A model generated the notes under the pieces. The model was not told where the DNA came from and did not search any database. It saw only the letters and a program-made list of their open reading frames with translations. Of a stretch of 51,037 nucleotides of DNA, positions 1-8,982 are shown piece by piece. Source of the DNA: a virus; the IMG/VR virus record IMGVR_UViG_3300012198_000002, positions 1 through 51,037 of that record, one strand, 5' to 3'. The position numbers were made by a program, and so were the translations under genes. The stretch's first letter is position 1. Every line of letters starts with the position of its first letter.

Positions 1-3000
1 TTGGTGCTTGATGCTGAGATCGTGTGAGATGGCGTTGACCCGCCACTGGTCGCCGCATTTGGGACTGTTGTCCATGTACCGCTCTGCGCTGCATTGACCG
101 TGAATGCCGTGTTGTCAGAGGCAATCGTCACGCGCTGCGAGCCGGCCCCTGTCGTGCCATTGCCCATGAGCGGCGTAACACCGTTGATCTGAGCGACATT
201 AGCTTGCATCTTGGCGCTGGTGATAGCGCCTGCGAGCGTTGCCAGATTACCACCCGTCTCTAGGGCTAGCGCCGATGTGTTGAGGTTTGTTCCAGCCGAT
301 GCGGTAACCAGGAAGTTTGCTGCTGTTGGACTGTATGCGATGACTCCATCAGCGGGCGAGAATGGGAGCAAGGCATAGTTCGGCGTGACCGAGCCAGAGC
401 CAGTAATTTGCGTTGAAAGCTTGATGCGAAGCCCCTGCGCGCCGTTCATGTTCAGTAAAAACTGCTTATTGGTGGAAGCCTGAACGGTGTACGGAATACT
501 GATTTGCGCAAACGTGGTGCTCGTTGGATCGAGCACGCAGTTGGCGGGGATCGTCACCCAAGTCGAACCATCGTAATTGACTTCAAAGGTGATTGCACCC
601 GCAGTCAAGGTGGTGGTTTGTGTAAGTTGGACAAGCACGGCCTCTGCACCCGAGTTGGTAAAGACCGTTTGTGTCGCATTGAGCGAGGTCCCACTATTCC
701 AAGCTGACAATGTGGCAAGTGCGACGGCTGGAAACACACGCGTGTTTCCAGCCTGATCGGCTTGCACGGCCATCGCCTGTCCGTTCGTTGGAGCAGGAGC
801 AGAGGAGTTGTAGACCGAGCCGATTACCACCGCATTGGTTGGAGCAGAGCCAGCGCCTACCGTGCTATCAACGGTTGCGCCTGCGTTGCCAACCATGCCC
901 ACCTTCTGCACGCCTGTGGCTGCTGTCGAGATAGATGACCCGGCAATCTGATTGAGATTCGTTTGCAGATTCGTCGCACTTACGGGCTGGGTGACTGCCG
1001 ATCCATCCACCTTCCAGGCTGTGGTATTGGCCGTATTGCCGGGTTGGACCGTCCAGGTGCCCGATTGCGCAGCGTTCACGCTAAACGCCGTGTTATCACT
1101 TGCGATGGTGACTCGCTGTGAGCCTGTTCCCGTCACGCCGTTGCCCATAAGTGGCGCGACACCGTTGATCTGCGCAACGTTCTCCTGTACTTTGGCAGAA
1201 GTCACAGCCCCAGCGAGCGTTGCCAGGTTCCCACCTGTCTCAAGTGCCAAGGCAGAGGTGTTGAGGTTCGTCCCAGCCGCCGCTGTCACGTTAATGGTGT
1301 CGGTTCCTGACGCCACAATCAACGCGCCACGAGCTGTCATTTGCGCATCAACCGCTTGTCCATTGGTAACGGTCGGTTGCGTCGTGTTGAATACGCCGCC
1401 AGCCTTGACGGGATTGCCACTATTGGACGCACCAGAAGCAGCAGCACCAACCACTTGCGCGTTCAGGTTAGATGCTGTGGCTTGTGTGACTGCGGTGGTA
1501 GACCCACTATCAGCAATGACATGTCCAATGACCGCAGAGCTTGCATCATTGATCACATGACCGATAACGGCGCTCCCCGCATCAAGGACTGCATGGAGGT
1601 TGGACCCGGTTGCCTGCGCTACGGTGAAGTTCCCGCTGCCTGCAACGGTCAGCGTGCCCTGGTCTGAAGCGATAGCCACTGGCAGGGAGTTTGCCATCGT
1701 GTTCTGTCCGAAGGACATGGTGACCGTGCCATCGGTAATCTTCGACGTGCCTTCTACTCCCAAGATGACTGGACGGAAGGTAGCAACCGCGATAGCCCAC
1801 GGCTCACTTGTGAAGGTTGCTTGTGGAGTAACTGCCTTTAAACTGCCAAGATACTGCGACATCGACACAAACGAGAAGAGTCCCGCAGGCGTGGTCGGGT
1901 TCTGCTGTCCTGAATCATTCGTCCAGCCTGAACCCGCTGTGATGGTTTGCGCTGCCGTGCCGATACCGACACCAGCGAAGGCGTACTCGTTGGGAGACAG
2001 CGCACTCACATTGGACGTGGAGGCAGTACCAGAACTACCCGACCCTGAAGCGGTTTGATCCAGTTGAGAGGGAGCAAGTGAGAGCAGCCCACTCACCTCA
2101 TAGATCTCCATCGCGATAGAGGCAGTCGTCCCACCATTGTTGACTGTGACGGTATTGGCCCCAGCGGCAATGTTCACGGCATAGAAGATCGCCACATTCA
2201 ACGCGCTACCATTGGCGACCTGCACGGCCTGTGTGTAGGTATTCGCGCTGTCCGAGATCGTGGGCGCGGTCCCGTTACCAACGGCACACACCACGACAAT
2301 GGAATTGCCCGCGACATTGTTGGAGGTGAACGCCTTTGCGAGCGATGCCACTGACCCACTACTCTTATTGCTGGTACTCTGCACGATCTTGGGAGCGTTG
2401 ACAGGGAGTCCCGTGTTGTTGGGTGAGAGCACCTGAACCAGCGCCTTATCCGCAAGGGTTGGCGAGGTAGTGGCGGCTTTTGCAGCGATGGGACCTGTCG
2501 TCCCATCCCACAATTGTACCTGTGAGTCATTGGCGACTGTCACACGAGGAATACCCGTCCCTGAGGCACCGGTCCCTGTCGAGACGTTCGTGCCACCGAA
2601 CTGTGTCACATTGCTTGTCCAAGGGCCTGATGCCTGTGTGACTGCTCCAACGGTGTTTGCCCCTGCGGCGAGCGTGACTTGTCCCGTACTATCACTTGCG
2701 AGTGTCACGCGTTGGACGCCGGTACCGCTGACGCCGTTGCCTGTTGTGGTGGTAACGCCGTTGACTTGCGCCACATTGACGGCACTGTTTGCGGTAATGG
2801 AGACTGTTCCCGACACAGGTTGCGTTACAGCACTGCCATCGACTTTCAGCGCGTTGGTCAATTGTGGCTGATCCGTTGCCAAAACCACACGCTGCGTCCC
2901 GGCTGATTTGTTCCCTGAGTTAGTATCCGTGGTTGTTCCAGCCACTTGGGCAACGTTCACTGCACTATTAGCAGTGATCGAAACGGTCCCACTGACTGGA

Positions 3001-5576
3001 ACCGCCCCTTGGTCGGAGGCAACCACCACTGGTACGGAATTTGCCGATGTTTTTGAGCCAAGAAGTTGATTCCCTGATGCATCGCGCAAGTTGGCATGCA
3101 TGGCTCGGTTGTTGGTCACCCGTACCGTGCCCTCTTGCCCGGAGGTCAGCGCCGCCGCAGAGTCATTGAACACGCCGCCTGTTGGGACAAGCGCAGAAGT
3201 ACCCGCTGTCCATGCCGCTTCATCGGTAACGGAGAAACCAGACCCACCTCCGCTCTTGATATTGATGTCAAGCGCGTTGGAGGTAGAGGTGATGGCGTTG
3301 CCAGAGCCGTCCGTCACCCCAACTTTAGCGATCCCGGTCGCGGCAGTGGCAATGGCAGAACCAGCAACTTGGTTGAGATTTGTTTGCAGATTGGTGGCAG
3401 TCACGGTAACGGTTCCGCTCACCGGTTGTGTTGTAGCCGATGCGTCGGTACGCACCGCACCTGCGGTCGTGAGCGAAATAGGGCTGGTTTGTGCGGTGGT
3501 ATATGTTGGAGCTGAAGTCGTTACGGCACCCTGAATCAGTGGACCTTTCTCGCCTGAAGTCGTGCTCCCTTGTGAGACGATAACACCATTCACCGACGTA
3601 TCCAGCGCTAGTGCTGATGTATTGAGGTTCGTACCTGCATTCGCGGTGATCTGCCCTGTAGAGTCACTTGCGATGGTGACTCGCTGGACCCCTGTACCAC
3701 TGACACCGTTACCCATCGTGGGAGCCACACCGTTAATTTGTGCGGTATTCGTCTGAACCTTTGCGCTCGTCACAGCACCCGCAAGTGTGGCAAGGTTGCC
3801 TCCAGTTTCGAGCGCGAGCGAAGAGGTGTTGAGATTGGTTCCCGCGTTCGCCGTAACGGTCCCGGTAACAGCAGCGTTAAAGGTATCGGCCCCTGTCGCA
3901 ACGATTTGTGCGCCACGAGAGGTTGCTTGGACATCGACAACTTGCCCGGTGGTCACCGTGGGCTGTGTGGAGTTGTAGACCGCGCCCGCCTTGACGGGGT
4001 TATCGGCATTACTTGCCCCACTTGCGACAGGTCCACCGACCGCCAGCAGTCCACTTGCCCCGCCTGTGACCACATTCGTCCCGCCGATTTGCGTCAGGTT
4101 CTCAGGCTGTGTAGTTGCGCTACCGTCCACCTTGAGTGCGGTCATGCTAGCAATACCTTGTACTGTCAGCACATCAGCGGAGGCGCTACCAGCCGTTCCA
4201 AGTGCGGGCTGTTTTGCAGCGGTGGACGCGCCACTTGGGAGGGGTAGAGAAGCAGCGGATATGGGTTGCGTGGTGGCTGATGCGTCCGTGCGTACGGCCC
4301 CTGCGGTGGTGAGGGAGATCGGGCTTGTTTGCGCAGTGGTGTAGGATGGCGCTGCTGTAGTAACCGCGCCCTGAATGAGTGGACCCTTCTCACCACTGGT
4401 GGTACTGCCTTGCGAGACAATTACGCCGTTAACGGAGGTATCCAGTGCCAGCGCGGAGGTATTGAGATTGGTTCCTGCATTCGTCGTGACGGTCCCACTC
4501 ACAGGCTGTGTTGCTTGCCAGAACGTGCCACTGACCGGGACAGCGGTTCCCCCTGCGACACCTTCTACGATGACTGAGCGCCCACCAGTGCCTTCGGGAA
4601 GTGGTTGGTATTGCGGTGTGCCGTCGTTCGTCTTGCCTGCAATGAGCAATTCTTTCGCTGGCGCTGTGGTACCGCCAATCGTGGTATCCGCGTTCGTCGT
4701 GGCCGTGATTGCGCCACTATCCACCACGGTATGCAGATTGCTCCCCGTCGCCTGTGTAACCGCCGTGGTAGATCCGCTATCAAGGACTGCATGGAGGTTG
4801 GAGCCGGTGCCCTGAGTAACGGTAAAATTGCCACTACCACTCACTGTCAATGTGGCTGCCAATTCCGCTACTATTTTCTTCAGGATGGCTATTTCTGAAC
4901 CACTTCCACTCCCTGACCAGGCAGCGTCAGCCTGTGTACCAACTGCGGTATTGATTGCATCCAGGTCTGTCTTTGCGGAAGCAAGATTACCACCCGTCTC
5001 TAAAGCGAGAGAGGACGTATTGAGGTTTGTGCCCGCGTTGGCCGTGACGGAGCCCGAAATAGTGAGCGTTGCCGCCAGTTCTGCGACAATCTTCTTGAGG
5101 AGTGCAATCTCCGTGCCATTTCCTGATCCGCTATAGGCTACATCCGAGATTGCGCCAATTGCCGTGTTAATCGCGTCGAGATCGGTCTTCGATGCCGCCA
5201 GATTTCCGCCAGTTTCCAGAGCGAGCGCCGCCGTACTGGTATTCGTCCCGGCATTGGTGGTAACAGAACCAGAAACAGTGATAGCGGCAGTGAGCAAGGC
5301 TACAAGCTTCTTGAGAATGGCAATCTCTGAACCTGCACCTGAGCCGGACCACGCCGCATCAGTCTTTGCCCCCAGCGTCTCGTTTTCACCGTCATAGGTG
5401 TATGTTGCAGCCGCCGCGAGTTTATTCGTGTTTCCGTCAGTAGTGACAGGACCACCCTTGAGCGCGATGAGATCACCATTCATCTGCCCTGGAGGGGCTA
5501 CGCTACTGATCGGAAATTGATCAGTGGCGAGCGTGCCCTGCGTCGTGGTCGTTGGAGTTGAGCCAAAGCCGGTCAT
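1..5576 (-). CDS. Giant repetitive virion/tail-like protein, C-terminus outside window
   Basis: One frame is open from an ATG at 5576 (GAGGAG seven bases upstream) to the left edge, 1858 codons; I read every codon and found no stop. The protein is rich in Thr, Ser, Ala, Asn and Gly, with almost no Cys and no signal peptide at the N-terminus (starts MTGFGSTPTTTQGTLATDQF). It is built of repeats: AGTNLNTSALALETGGNLA-type units occur about seven times, often followed by AQINGVxPxMGNG and QRVTIASD, and by SGTW or QPVSGT linkers. Two longer non-repeat beta-rich segments interrupt them, near residues 1080-1280 and 1620-1730. Repeats of this VTIASD/NAGTNLNTS type are familiar from phage structural proteins, so a tail or surface fibre role is likely; a secreted adhesin is the alternative. 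Last gene of a leftward operon. Confidence 0.85.
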   Translation of the reverse strand, partial: MTGFGSTPTTTTQGTLATDQFPISSVAPPGQMNGDLIALKGGPVTTDGNTNKLAAAATYTYDGENETLGAKTDAAWSGSGAGSEIAILKKLVALLTAAITVSGSVTTNAGTNTSTAALALETGGNLAASKTDLDAINTAIGAISDVAYSGSGNGTEIALLKKIVAELAATLTISGSVTANAGTNLNTSSLALETGGNLASAKTDLDAINTAVGTQADAAWSGSGSGSEIAILKKIVAELAATLTVSGSGNFTVTQGTGSNLHAVLDSGSTTAVTQATGSNLHTVVDSGAITATTNADTTIGGTTAPAKELLIAGKTNDGTPQYQPLPEGTGGRSVIVEGVAGGTAVPVSGTFWQATQPVSGTVTTNAGTNLNTSALALDTSVNGVIVSQGSTTSGEKGPLIQGAVTTAAPSYTTAQTSPISLTTAGAVRTDASATTQPISAASLPLPSGASTAAKQPALGTAGSASADVLTVQGIASMTALKVDGSATTQPENLTQIGGTNVVTGGASGLLAVGGPVASGASNADNPVKAGAVYNSTQPTVTTGQVVDVQATSRGAQIVATGADTFNAAVTGTVTANAGTNLNTSSLALETGGNLATLAGAVTSAKVQTNTAQINGVAPTMGNGVSGTGVQRVTIASDSTGQITANAGTNLNTSALALDTSVNGVIVSQGSTTSGEKGPLIQGAVTTSAPTYTTAQTSPISLTTAGAVRTDASATTQPVSGTVTVTATNLQTNLNQVAGSAIATAATGIAKVGVTDGSGNAITSTSNALDINIKSGGGSGFSVTDEAAWTAGTSALVPTGGVFNDSAAALTSGQEGTVRVTNNRAMHANLRDASGNQLLGSKTSANSVPVVVASDQGAVPVSGTVSITANSAVNVAQVAGTTTDTNSGNKSAGTQRVVLATDQPQLTNALKVDGSAVTQPVSGTVSITANSAVNVAQVNGVTTTTGNGVSGTGVQRVTLASDSTGQVTLAAGANTVGAVTQASGPWTSNVTQFGGTNVSTGTGASGTGIPRVTVANDSQVQLWDGTTGPIAAKAATTSPTLADKALVQVLSPNNTGLPVNAPKIVQSTSNKSSGSVASLAKAFTSNNVAGNSIVVVCAVGNGTAPTISDSANTYTQAVQVANGSALNVAIFYAVNIAAGANTVTVNNGGTTASIAMEIYEVSGLLSLAPSQLDQTASGSGSSGTASTSNVSALSPNEYAFAGVGIGTAAQTITAGSGWTNDSGQQNPTTPAGLFSFVSMSQYLGSLKAVTPQATFTSEPWAIAVATFRPVILGVEGTSKITDGTVTMSFGQNTMANSLPVAIASDQGTLTVAGSGNFTVAQATGSNLHAVLDAGSAVIGHVINDASSAVIGHVIADSGSTTAVTQATASNLNAQVVGAAASGASNSGNPVKAGGVFNTTQPTVTNGQAVDAQMTARGALIVASGTDTINVTAAAGTNLNTSALALETGGNLATLAGAVTSAKVQENVAQINGVAPLMGNGVTGTGSQRVTIASDNTAFSVNAAQSGTWTVQPGNTANTTAWKVDGSAVTQPVSATNLQTNLNQIAGSSISTAATGVQKVGMVGNAGATVDSTVGAGSAPTNAVVIGSVYNSSAPAPTNGQAMAVQADQAGNTRVFPAVALATLSAWNSGTSLNATQTVFTNSGAEAVLVQLTQTTTLTAGAITFEVNYDGSTWVTIPANCVLDPTSTTFAQISIPYTVQASTNKQFLLNMNGAQGLRIKLSTQITGSGSVTPNYALLPFSPADGVIAYSPTAANFLVTASAGTNLNTSALALETGGNLATLAGAITSAKMQANVAQINGVTPLMGNGTTGAGSQRVTIASDNTAFTVNAAQSGTWTTVPNAATSGGSTPSHTISASST

Positions 5577-5587
5577 CTAGTGTCTCC

Positions 5588-5758
5588 TCAGTGCAGGAAT
5601 AGCGCGAATATCAATACAATCAAAGCAAGCACAGCGACAATACCGTAGAGCACAGCCCGCAACACATCACGCGCAATCGCTGCCATAATCGCGATATCCC
5701 CAGCGCGCACGAGCACAAAGAGAATAAGTACCGTGGTAGGAACGAGTAATTCACGCAT
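5588..5758 (-). CDS. Small membrane protein, 56 aa, holin-like size
   Basis: ATG at 5758 follows GGAGG at eight bases. The product has two hydrophobic stretches (residues about 5-28 and 36-55), the second strongly Leu/Ile/Val/Ala, with a short Arg/Asp turn between them. It sits between the giant repeat protein (12 bases downstream) and another small membrane protein, so a holin or membrane accessory of a virion or lysis module is possible, but no family motif was recognised. Confidence 0.7.
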   Translation of the reverse strand: MRELLVPTTVLILFVLVRAGDIAIMAAIARDVLRAVLYGIVAVLALIVLIFALFLH

Positions 5759-5773
5759 ATCAGTTGCCTCCTA

Positions 5774-5920
5774 TCATGCCCACTGTTCTTCATCATGATC
5801 TGCTGCGCACGGCTGGCGACGGCGTTCCCGGTAAACCGCCCACGTGATGATCACTCCCGATACGACATAGAACAACAGCGGCCATAATTCAACAAGTAGC
5901 GTGATCCAGTTGATGTTCAT
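5774..5920 (-). CDS. Small single-span membrane protein, 48 aa
   Basis: The ATG at 5920 overlaps the stop of the upstream gene (ATGA) and has GGGAGGAG before it; a longer frame exists, but this start has the ribosome site. Residues about 4-27 form one hydrophobic span, followed by an Arg-rich stretch and an acidic C-terminus. This suggests N-out/C-in topology. Function unknown; it pairs with the neighbouring small membrane protein. Confidence 0.7.
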   Translation of the reverse strand: MNINWITLLVELWPLLFYVVSGVIITWAVYRERRRQPCAADHDEEQWA

Positions 5921-6234
5921 CGCCTCATCTCCTCCCGACTCGCCACACGCAAGAGCAATTGCCGCACTTCTTCCACATCCGAACAATTGCCACTCTGCTG
6001 ATAAATGTCTTGCAATACGTGCTGGATCGCAATCTTGATCTTCTCGTTCGTGCTTTGGCAGAGACAGGCGGGCCACAGCGCCGTAATCTGCACGGACTGG
6101 TTGGGATGCTCAGCAGCGAAGAGATGAGGGAACTTGAGCCCTCCACAAATCGCACAATAGACATAGGCGCAATTCTGCTCAATGACGATGTAGTTCTCAC
6201 GGTGGACGTGGAAGCCAGTGGAGAGTGCACTCAT
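5917..6234 (-). CDS. Hypothetical protein, 105 aa
   Basis: ATGA overlaps at both ends tie it into the leftward operon. The N-terminal half carries CAYVYCAICGG, a possible Cys-based metal site, and the C-terminal half is helical and charged. No family recognised. The coupling to the small membrane proteins and the giant repeat protein suggests co-expression with the virion-like gene. Confidence 0.7.
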   Translation of the reverse strand: MSALSTGFHVHRENYIVIEQNCAYVYCAICGGLKFPHLFAAEHPNQSVQITALWPACLCQSTNEKIKIAIQHVLQDIYQQSGNCSDVEEVRQLLLRVASREEMRR

Positions 6235-6437
6235 ACCGCCACTACCTCTACCGGCTCATAGACACCAATCAACGTTGCCATTGAGTAGTCTACCGACAAC
6301 CGCATACTTGTAAGCCGATGAGGCACAGCGTCAACCGTGATCTCTTGTGCCGCCCGCTCTTCGATGTACGCCCGTCGTGCAGACGAGAGTTCGTCCAAGT
6401 GTGCGGTGATGAACGGGCGTTCAATAAGGCTACTCAT
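6231..6437 (-). CDS. Hypothetical protein, 68 aa
   Basis: Its stop overlaps the next start (ATGA). The ATG at 6437 follows a G-rich stretch (GTGGGGGCGAACTT) that can act as ribosome site and lies directly beside a strong inverted repeat (6458-6497). The protein is mixed alpha/beta with an Arg/Glu-rich helix in the middle. No family recognised. Confidence 0.6.
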   Translation of the reverse strand: MSSLIERPFITAHLDELSSARRAYIEERAAQEITVDAVPHRLTSMRLSVDYSMATLIGVYEPVEVVAV

Positions 6438-6456
6438 AAGTTCGCCCCCACCGAGG

Positions 6457-6498
6457 GCATGTTGGGGAATCGGAACTGGGGCTGGTTCCCCAATATGC
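6457..6498 (-). promoter_or_regulatory. Strong 5'-leader hairpin upstream of the 6231-6437 gene
   Basis: GGCATgTTGGGGAA is mirrored by TTCCCCAAtATGCC across a loop of about 14 bases, giving 13 paired positions just upstream of the start at 6437. No T-run follows in the direction of transcription, so this is more likely an RNA control element or processing site than a terminator. Confidence 0.5.
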
Positions 6499-6534
6499 CG
6501 AAGGCGAGAAGAGGAGGAAGGAAGTTGTCTGTTA

Positions 6535-6867
6535 TCATCCCTCGTACTCCTTCGCCAACGCCTTCAACGTCTCTTCTTCCTGTTGCAGCCAAGCCAACAA
6601 CGCCAACGCCTCTTTCGGAACCAGCGCCACCTGTCGCATCTTGTCACTGAGCATGACCGAGCGCACCGTGAACGACTCCCCATCGGATGTGCTGTAGGGA
6701 TCATCGTCGTAGTACACCGTAGCGTTATGTCCGAGATCACCACTGAGTGTCGGTGTAGAATGACCAGAACGGAGAGGAGGAAGCACAATACTCGCTGGCA
6801 GTTTTACGAATGTGGCATCGCTTGTGTAATGCGTGTAGCCACCACATTGCTCACATGTTGTGTTCAT
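6535..6867 (-). CDS. Hypothetical protein with N-terminal Cys pair, 110 aa
   Basis: Starts right at the stop of the upstream gene (TAGATG). The N-terminus has CEQCGGYTHY, half of a zinc ribbon. The middle is polar and the C-terminus is a Leu/Glu-rich helix with coiled-coil character. It belongs to the run of coupled small leftward genes. No family recognised. Confidence 0.7.
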   Translation of the reverse strand: MNTTCEQCGGYTHYTSDATFVKLPASIVLPPLRSGHSTPTLSGDLGHNATVYYDDDPYSTSDGESFTVRSVMLSDKMRQVALVPKEALALLAWLQQEEETLKALAKEYEG

Positions 6868-7245
6868 CTATCCCTGTTCCCTCTCATAGACCACGCCCTT
6901 ATAGACCTTACTACCATCCAGCGAGAACTCAACTGTTACCGATGCACGTGGCTGTATCTCTCGTGGCATATCGTGCTTCTTGTGCCACTCTCGACATTTC
7001 CCACATTCAGGCTCGCTACTACGAATAAGCCGTAAAGCGTTGTCAATGGAGGTCGCCTCTGTATCGAAATAGGCTTCCAGGGCATTAACAACGCGTATCT
7101 TGGCGCAGTCATAGCAGGTATCACAGCAGATGCCCCAATCCAGTTCATGCTCAATAGCCGCAAGCATCCTCCACACATCATCCAGTGGTACGCCAGCCCG
7201 TTCCTCTATTCGATGTGAGAGATAGCCCCAATGTCCTCCACTCAT
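6868..7245 (-). CDS. Hypothetical Cys-rich protein, 125 aa
   Basis: Begins MSGGHWGYLSHRIEE and contains two Cys clusters, CCDTCYDC near the middle and CGKC further on, which together could bind zinc. The start overlaps the upstream gene's stop by four bases. The GGHWGY...RIEE opening resembles short proteins I associate with phages, but I cannot name the family. Confidence 0.7.
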   Translation of the reverse strand: MSGGHWGYLSHRIEERAGVPLDDVWRMLAAIEHELDWGICCDTCYDCAKIRVVNALEAYFDTEATSIDNALRLIRSSEPECGKCREWHKKHDMPREIQPRASVTVEFSLDGSKVYKGVVYEREQG

Positions 7246-7559
7246 CCTTCATCCTCATTCTTCTGCTGCCACACCACGCGATACATCCCCAACTTGCCCA
7301 AGTACTCGCGCATTTGCCCCATACTCTCGAATCCCTTCACCGGCAAATGCGTCGTATCCAGTGTCACATGCCCTGTCTCAGCAAAGCAGTACCCCCATGC
7401 GTCATAGGATTGCAGTGCTCGCATCTTGCCGCGCTTCTTCGAGTTGTTGAACGTCACGAAGAACAACCCGTCCTGTGGCTCATCGTAGGGTGGTTGCATG
7501 CTGAGTACGGCATGATCTGCCCACTTGCGAATGTTGTTCTGCGGCTGTACAGTGCTCAT
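7242..7559 (-). CDS. Hypothetical protein, 105 aa
   Basis: Four-base overlaps with both neighbours show translational coupling. The protein is soluble, aromatic-rich and mixed alpha/beta, with no Cys cluster and no membrane segment. No family recognised. Confidence 0.7.
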   Translation of the reverse strand: MSTVQPQNNIRKWADHAVLSMQPPYDEPQDGLFFVTFNNSKKRGKMRALQSYDAWGYCFAETGHVTLDTTHLPVKGFESMGQMREYLGKLGMYRVVWQQKNEDEG

Positions 7560-7837
7560 GACTCATCCTCCACCAGGCGTTTCCCATATTGGCGAGGACG
7601 GTAGTATTGGCGGCATCCACTCTCACGCTCCTCATGTTCGCGACGGATGTGATAGAGCATCCGTGCAGAGTGCGATGGTGGACGGTTCACCACTTGAAAG
7701 TCAATCTTCTCGTGGAGGTCTTGTGGAATACCAGCGAGGTACATCGCCTTGATCAACTCGATCTGAGCCGGGTTCATGCCACTCACATCGGTATGCAATC
7801 GCATGATGAGCGTGGTCTCGTACTGGGGTCCATCCAC
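7556..7837 (-). CDS. Hypothetical protein, 93 aa (GTG start)
   Basis: The frame can be read from a TTG at 7861, but AAGGAGG lies ideally before a GTG at 7837, so I take that start. The product is basic, rich in Arg, His and Tyr, ending RPRQYGKRLVEDES. First gene of the coupled run that leads to the giant protein. No family recognised. Confidence 0.6.
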   Translation of the reverse strand: MDGPQYETTLIMRLHTDVSGMNPAQIELIKAMYLAGIPQDLHEKIDFQVVNRPPSHSARMLYHIRREHEERESGCRQYYRPRQYGKRLVEDES

Positions 7838-7865
7838 TTTCGCCCTCCTTCGCGCAAACAAACAA

Positions 7866-7912
7866 AAAGGCGTCTCACACCAACCCTCTTACGAGAGTCA
7901 AAGTGAGACGCC
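7866..7912 (-). terminator. Intrinsic terminator, leftward
   Basis: GGCGTCTCAC pairs with GTGAGACGCC (10 bp), with a smaller hairpin in the loop. Read on the minus strand the stem is followed by TTTTTGTTTGTTTG. It would end transcripts coming from the 7953-8186 gene. Confidence 0.7.
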
Positions 7913-7952
7913 GGTATCGTTTCGATTCTGTCGCGTCAACGATATTTACAAA

Positions 7953-8186
7953 CTAATGTGCTTTATGTGCTTCTTTGCCTCGATCAAGACGGCGACAAAG
8001 GGTGCTTTCTACAATTTTGACCAGAAGTTTCCCACATTCCAGTCCTTGCGATGCAAGCTTGAAGCCGCCCCAACCATCATAGCGGGTGGCAATGGTTTCA
8101 CACTCATGCTCAATATCTTCGAGTAAATGATGTGAGTAGGGCAACTTGCTCGCTAGCAGCTTTTGCGTATCTTCCCCAAGTGACAT
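7953..8186 (-). CDS. Hypothetical protein, 77 aa
   Basis: ATG at 8186 has GAGGTGG before it. The protein is helical, with three Cys and a basic His/Lys-rich C-terminus (ends RLDRGKEAHKAH). It stands alone between a terminator (7866-7912) and a 316-base non-coding stretch. No family recognised. Confidence 0.6.
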   Translation of the reverse strand: MSLGEDTQKLLASKLPYSHHLLEDIEHECETIATRYDGWGGFKLASQGLECGKLLVKIVESTLCRRLDRGKEAHKAH

Positions 8187-8502
8187 AGGGCCACCTCAGC
8201 GATGAACCAATAGATCGGTGTGTGCGCAACCTGCAATCGTTGCCTTTTAGAACACAACAACAACTACATACATTGCAATGTGGTAATCACAGGCTGCTAT
8301 GCTTATGATAGCATGTCGTCTCATCCTTTTCAAGGGTGCATGAACGAGCACAAATATTTTTGTGCCTTCGGAAATAATTGTGGATGGGGACTCAAAGCAG
8401 GCGGCGTACATCAGGTAGCAAAATCGGAATTTATTGTGGATGTCTTTTCGACATTCCTGCTGCAACCACAATAAATTCCGATTCAGGGTGTCTCTGTACA
8501 GA
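8187..8502. other. Non-coding stretch with three related repeats and small hairpins
   Basis: A unit of the form CGGAA..TAATTGTGGATG occurs directly at 8369-8386 and 8425-8442, and inverted at 8466-8483. A small hairpin GCACAAAtatttTTTGTGC lies at 8348-8364. The open frames here are poor in coding signs. The stretch could hold the promoter of the 7953-8186 gene. Confidence 0.5.
8422..8483 (-). terminator. 18-bp perfect inverted repeat, probable terminator of the 8503 gene
   Basis: AATCGGAATTTATTGTGG (8422-8439) is exactly mirrored at 8466-8483, and the loop contains a second hairpin ATGTCttttcGACAT. On the minus strand TTTTGC follows. It lies about 20 bases past the stop of the 8503-8712 gene. 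A protein-binding site is the alternative because a third copy of the arm lies nearby. Confidence 0.55.
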
Positions 8503-8712
8503 TTAGGGTGGTGGAGCTGGTGGAACCTCTTGCTGCAACGCGATCTCGATCAACTCCTCTACTATGGCTTCTTCACTCATCTCTGGATTGTTCCGAGCCT
8601 CTTTCCATTTCTTTGCTAATTGTGCCAGATCATCTCCGCCCTTTTTGCTGAGTGTGAGGCGTCTTCGTCGCGGTCCTGATCCTGGCCGCTTTCCTCCCCA
8701 TTGTTTGGTCAT
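8503..8712 (-). CDS. Small basic, possibly DNA-binding protein, 69 aa
   Basis: N-terminus KQWGGKRPGSGPRRRR is strongly basic and matches the style of small phage or plasmid DNA-binding proteins. The rest is a charged two-helix segment and a Pro-rich tail. The start overlaps the upstream stop by four bases. The exact family is not certain. Confidence 0.65.
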   Translation of the reverse strand: MTKQWGGKRPGSGPRRRRLTLSKKGGDDLAQLAKKWKEARNNPEMSEEAIVEELIEIALQQEVPPAPPP

Positions 8713-8912
8713 GATTTCCCAATCAGGCTGATGACTCCCCCAAAGCCCTGAAGTGGATTCGGTTTACTGTAGCCACGCCCATACGTGTGACGACACATCC
8801 ATTGAAGTGCCTCGAAACGCTGCATCTGTGTGAAGTCAGGAATCACAATCGTGTCAGAGCGCACCTTGTAAGTGCTACCATCATAGGTGACTTCTCGCTT
8901 GGACTTTCTCAT
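8709..8912 (-). CDS. Hypothetical protein, 67 aa
   Basis: Begins MRKSKREVTYDGSTYKV; a beta-rich, basic small protein coupled by ATGA overlap to the basic protein that follows. A leader with GGAGAACAAGAC precedes the start. No family recognised. Confidence 0.65.
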   Translation of the reverse strand: MRKSKREVTYDGSTYKVRSDTIVIPDFTQMQRFEALQWMCRHTYGRGYSKPNPLQGFGGVISLIGKS

Positions 8913-8951
8913 CTTGTCTTGTTCTCCTTTGATCTGCTATGCGAGGGAAAC

Positions 8952-8976
8952 GTGGCGGGGCACGAGGTCCCGCCAC
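8952..8976 (-). terminator. GC-rich hairpin between genes
   Basis: GTGGCGGG pairs with CCCGCCAC across a nine-base loop, then GTTTCCC on the minus strand. A weak terminator or attenuator between the 8983-9246 and 8709-8912 genes. Confidence 0.5.
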
Positions 8977-8982
8977 TCTCAA

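Noticed and set aside
504-5397. Many rightward frames of 60-200 codons
   Set aside because: They are shadows of the giant minus-strand repeat gene, have no ribosome sites and read as low-quality Val/Pro/Cys-rich proteins.
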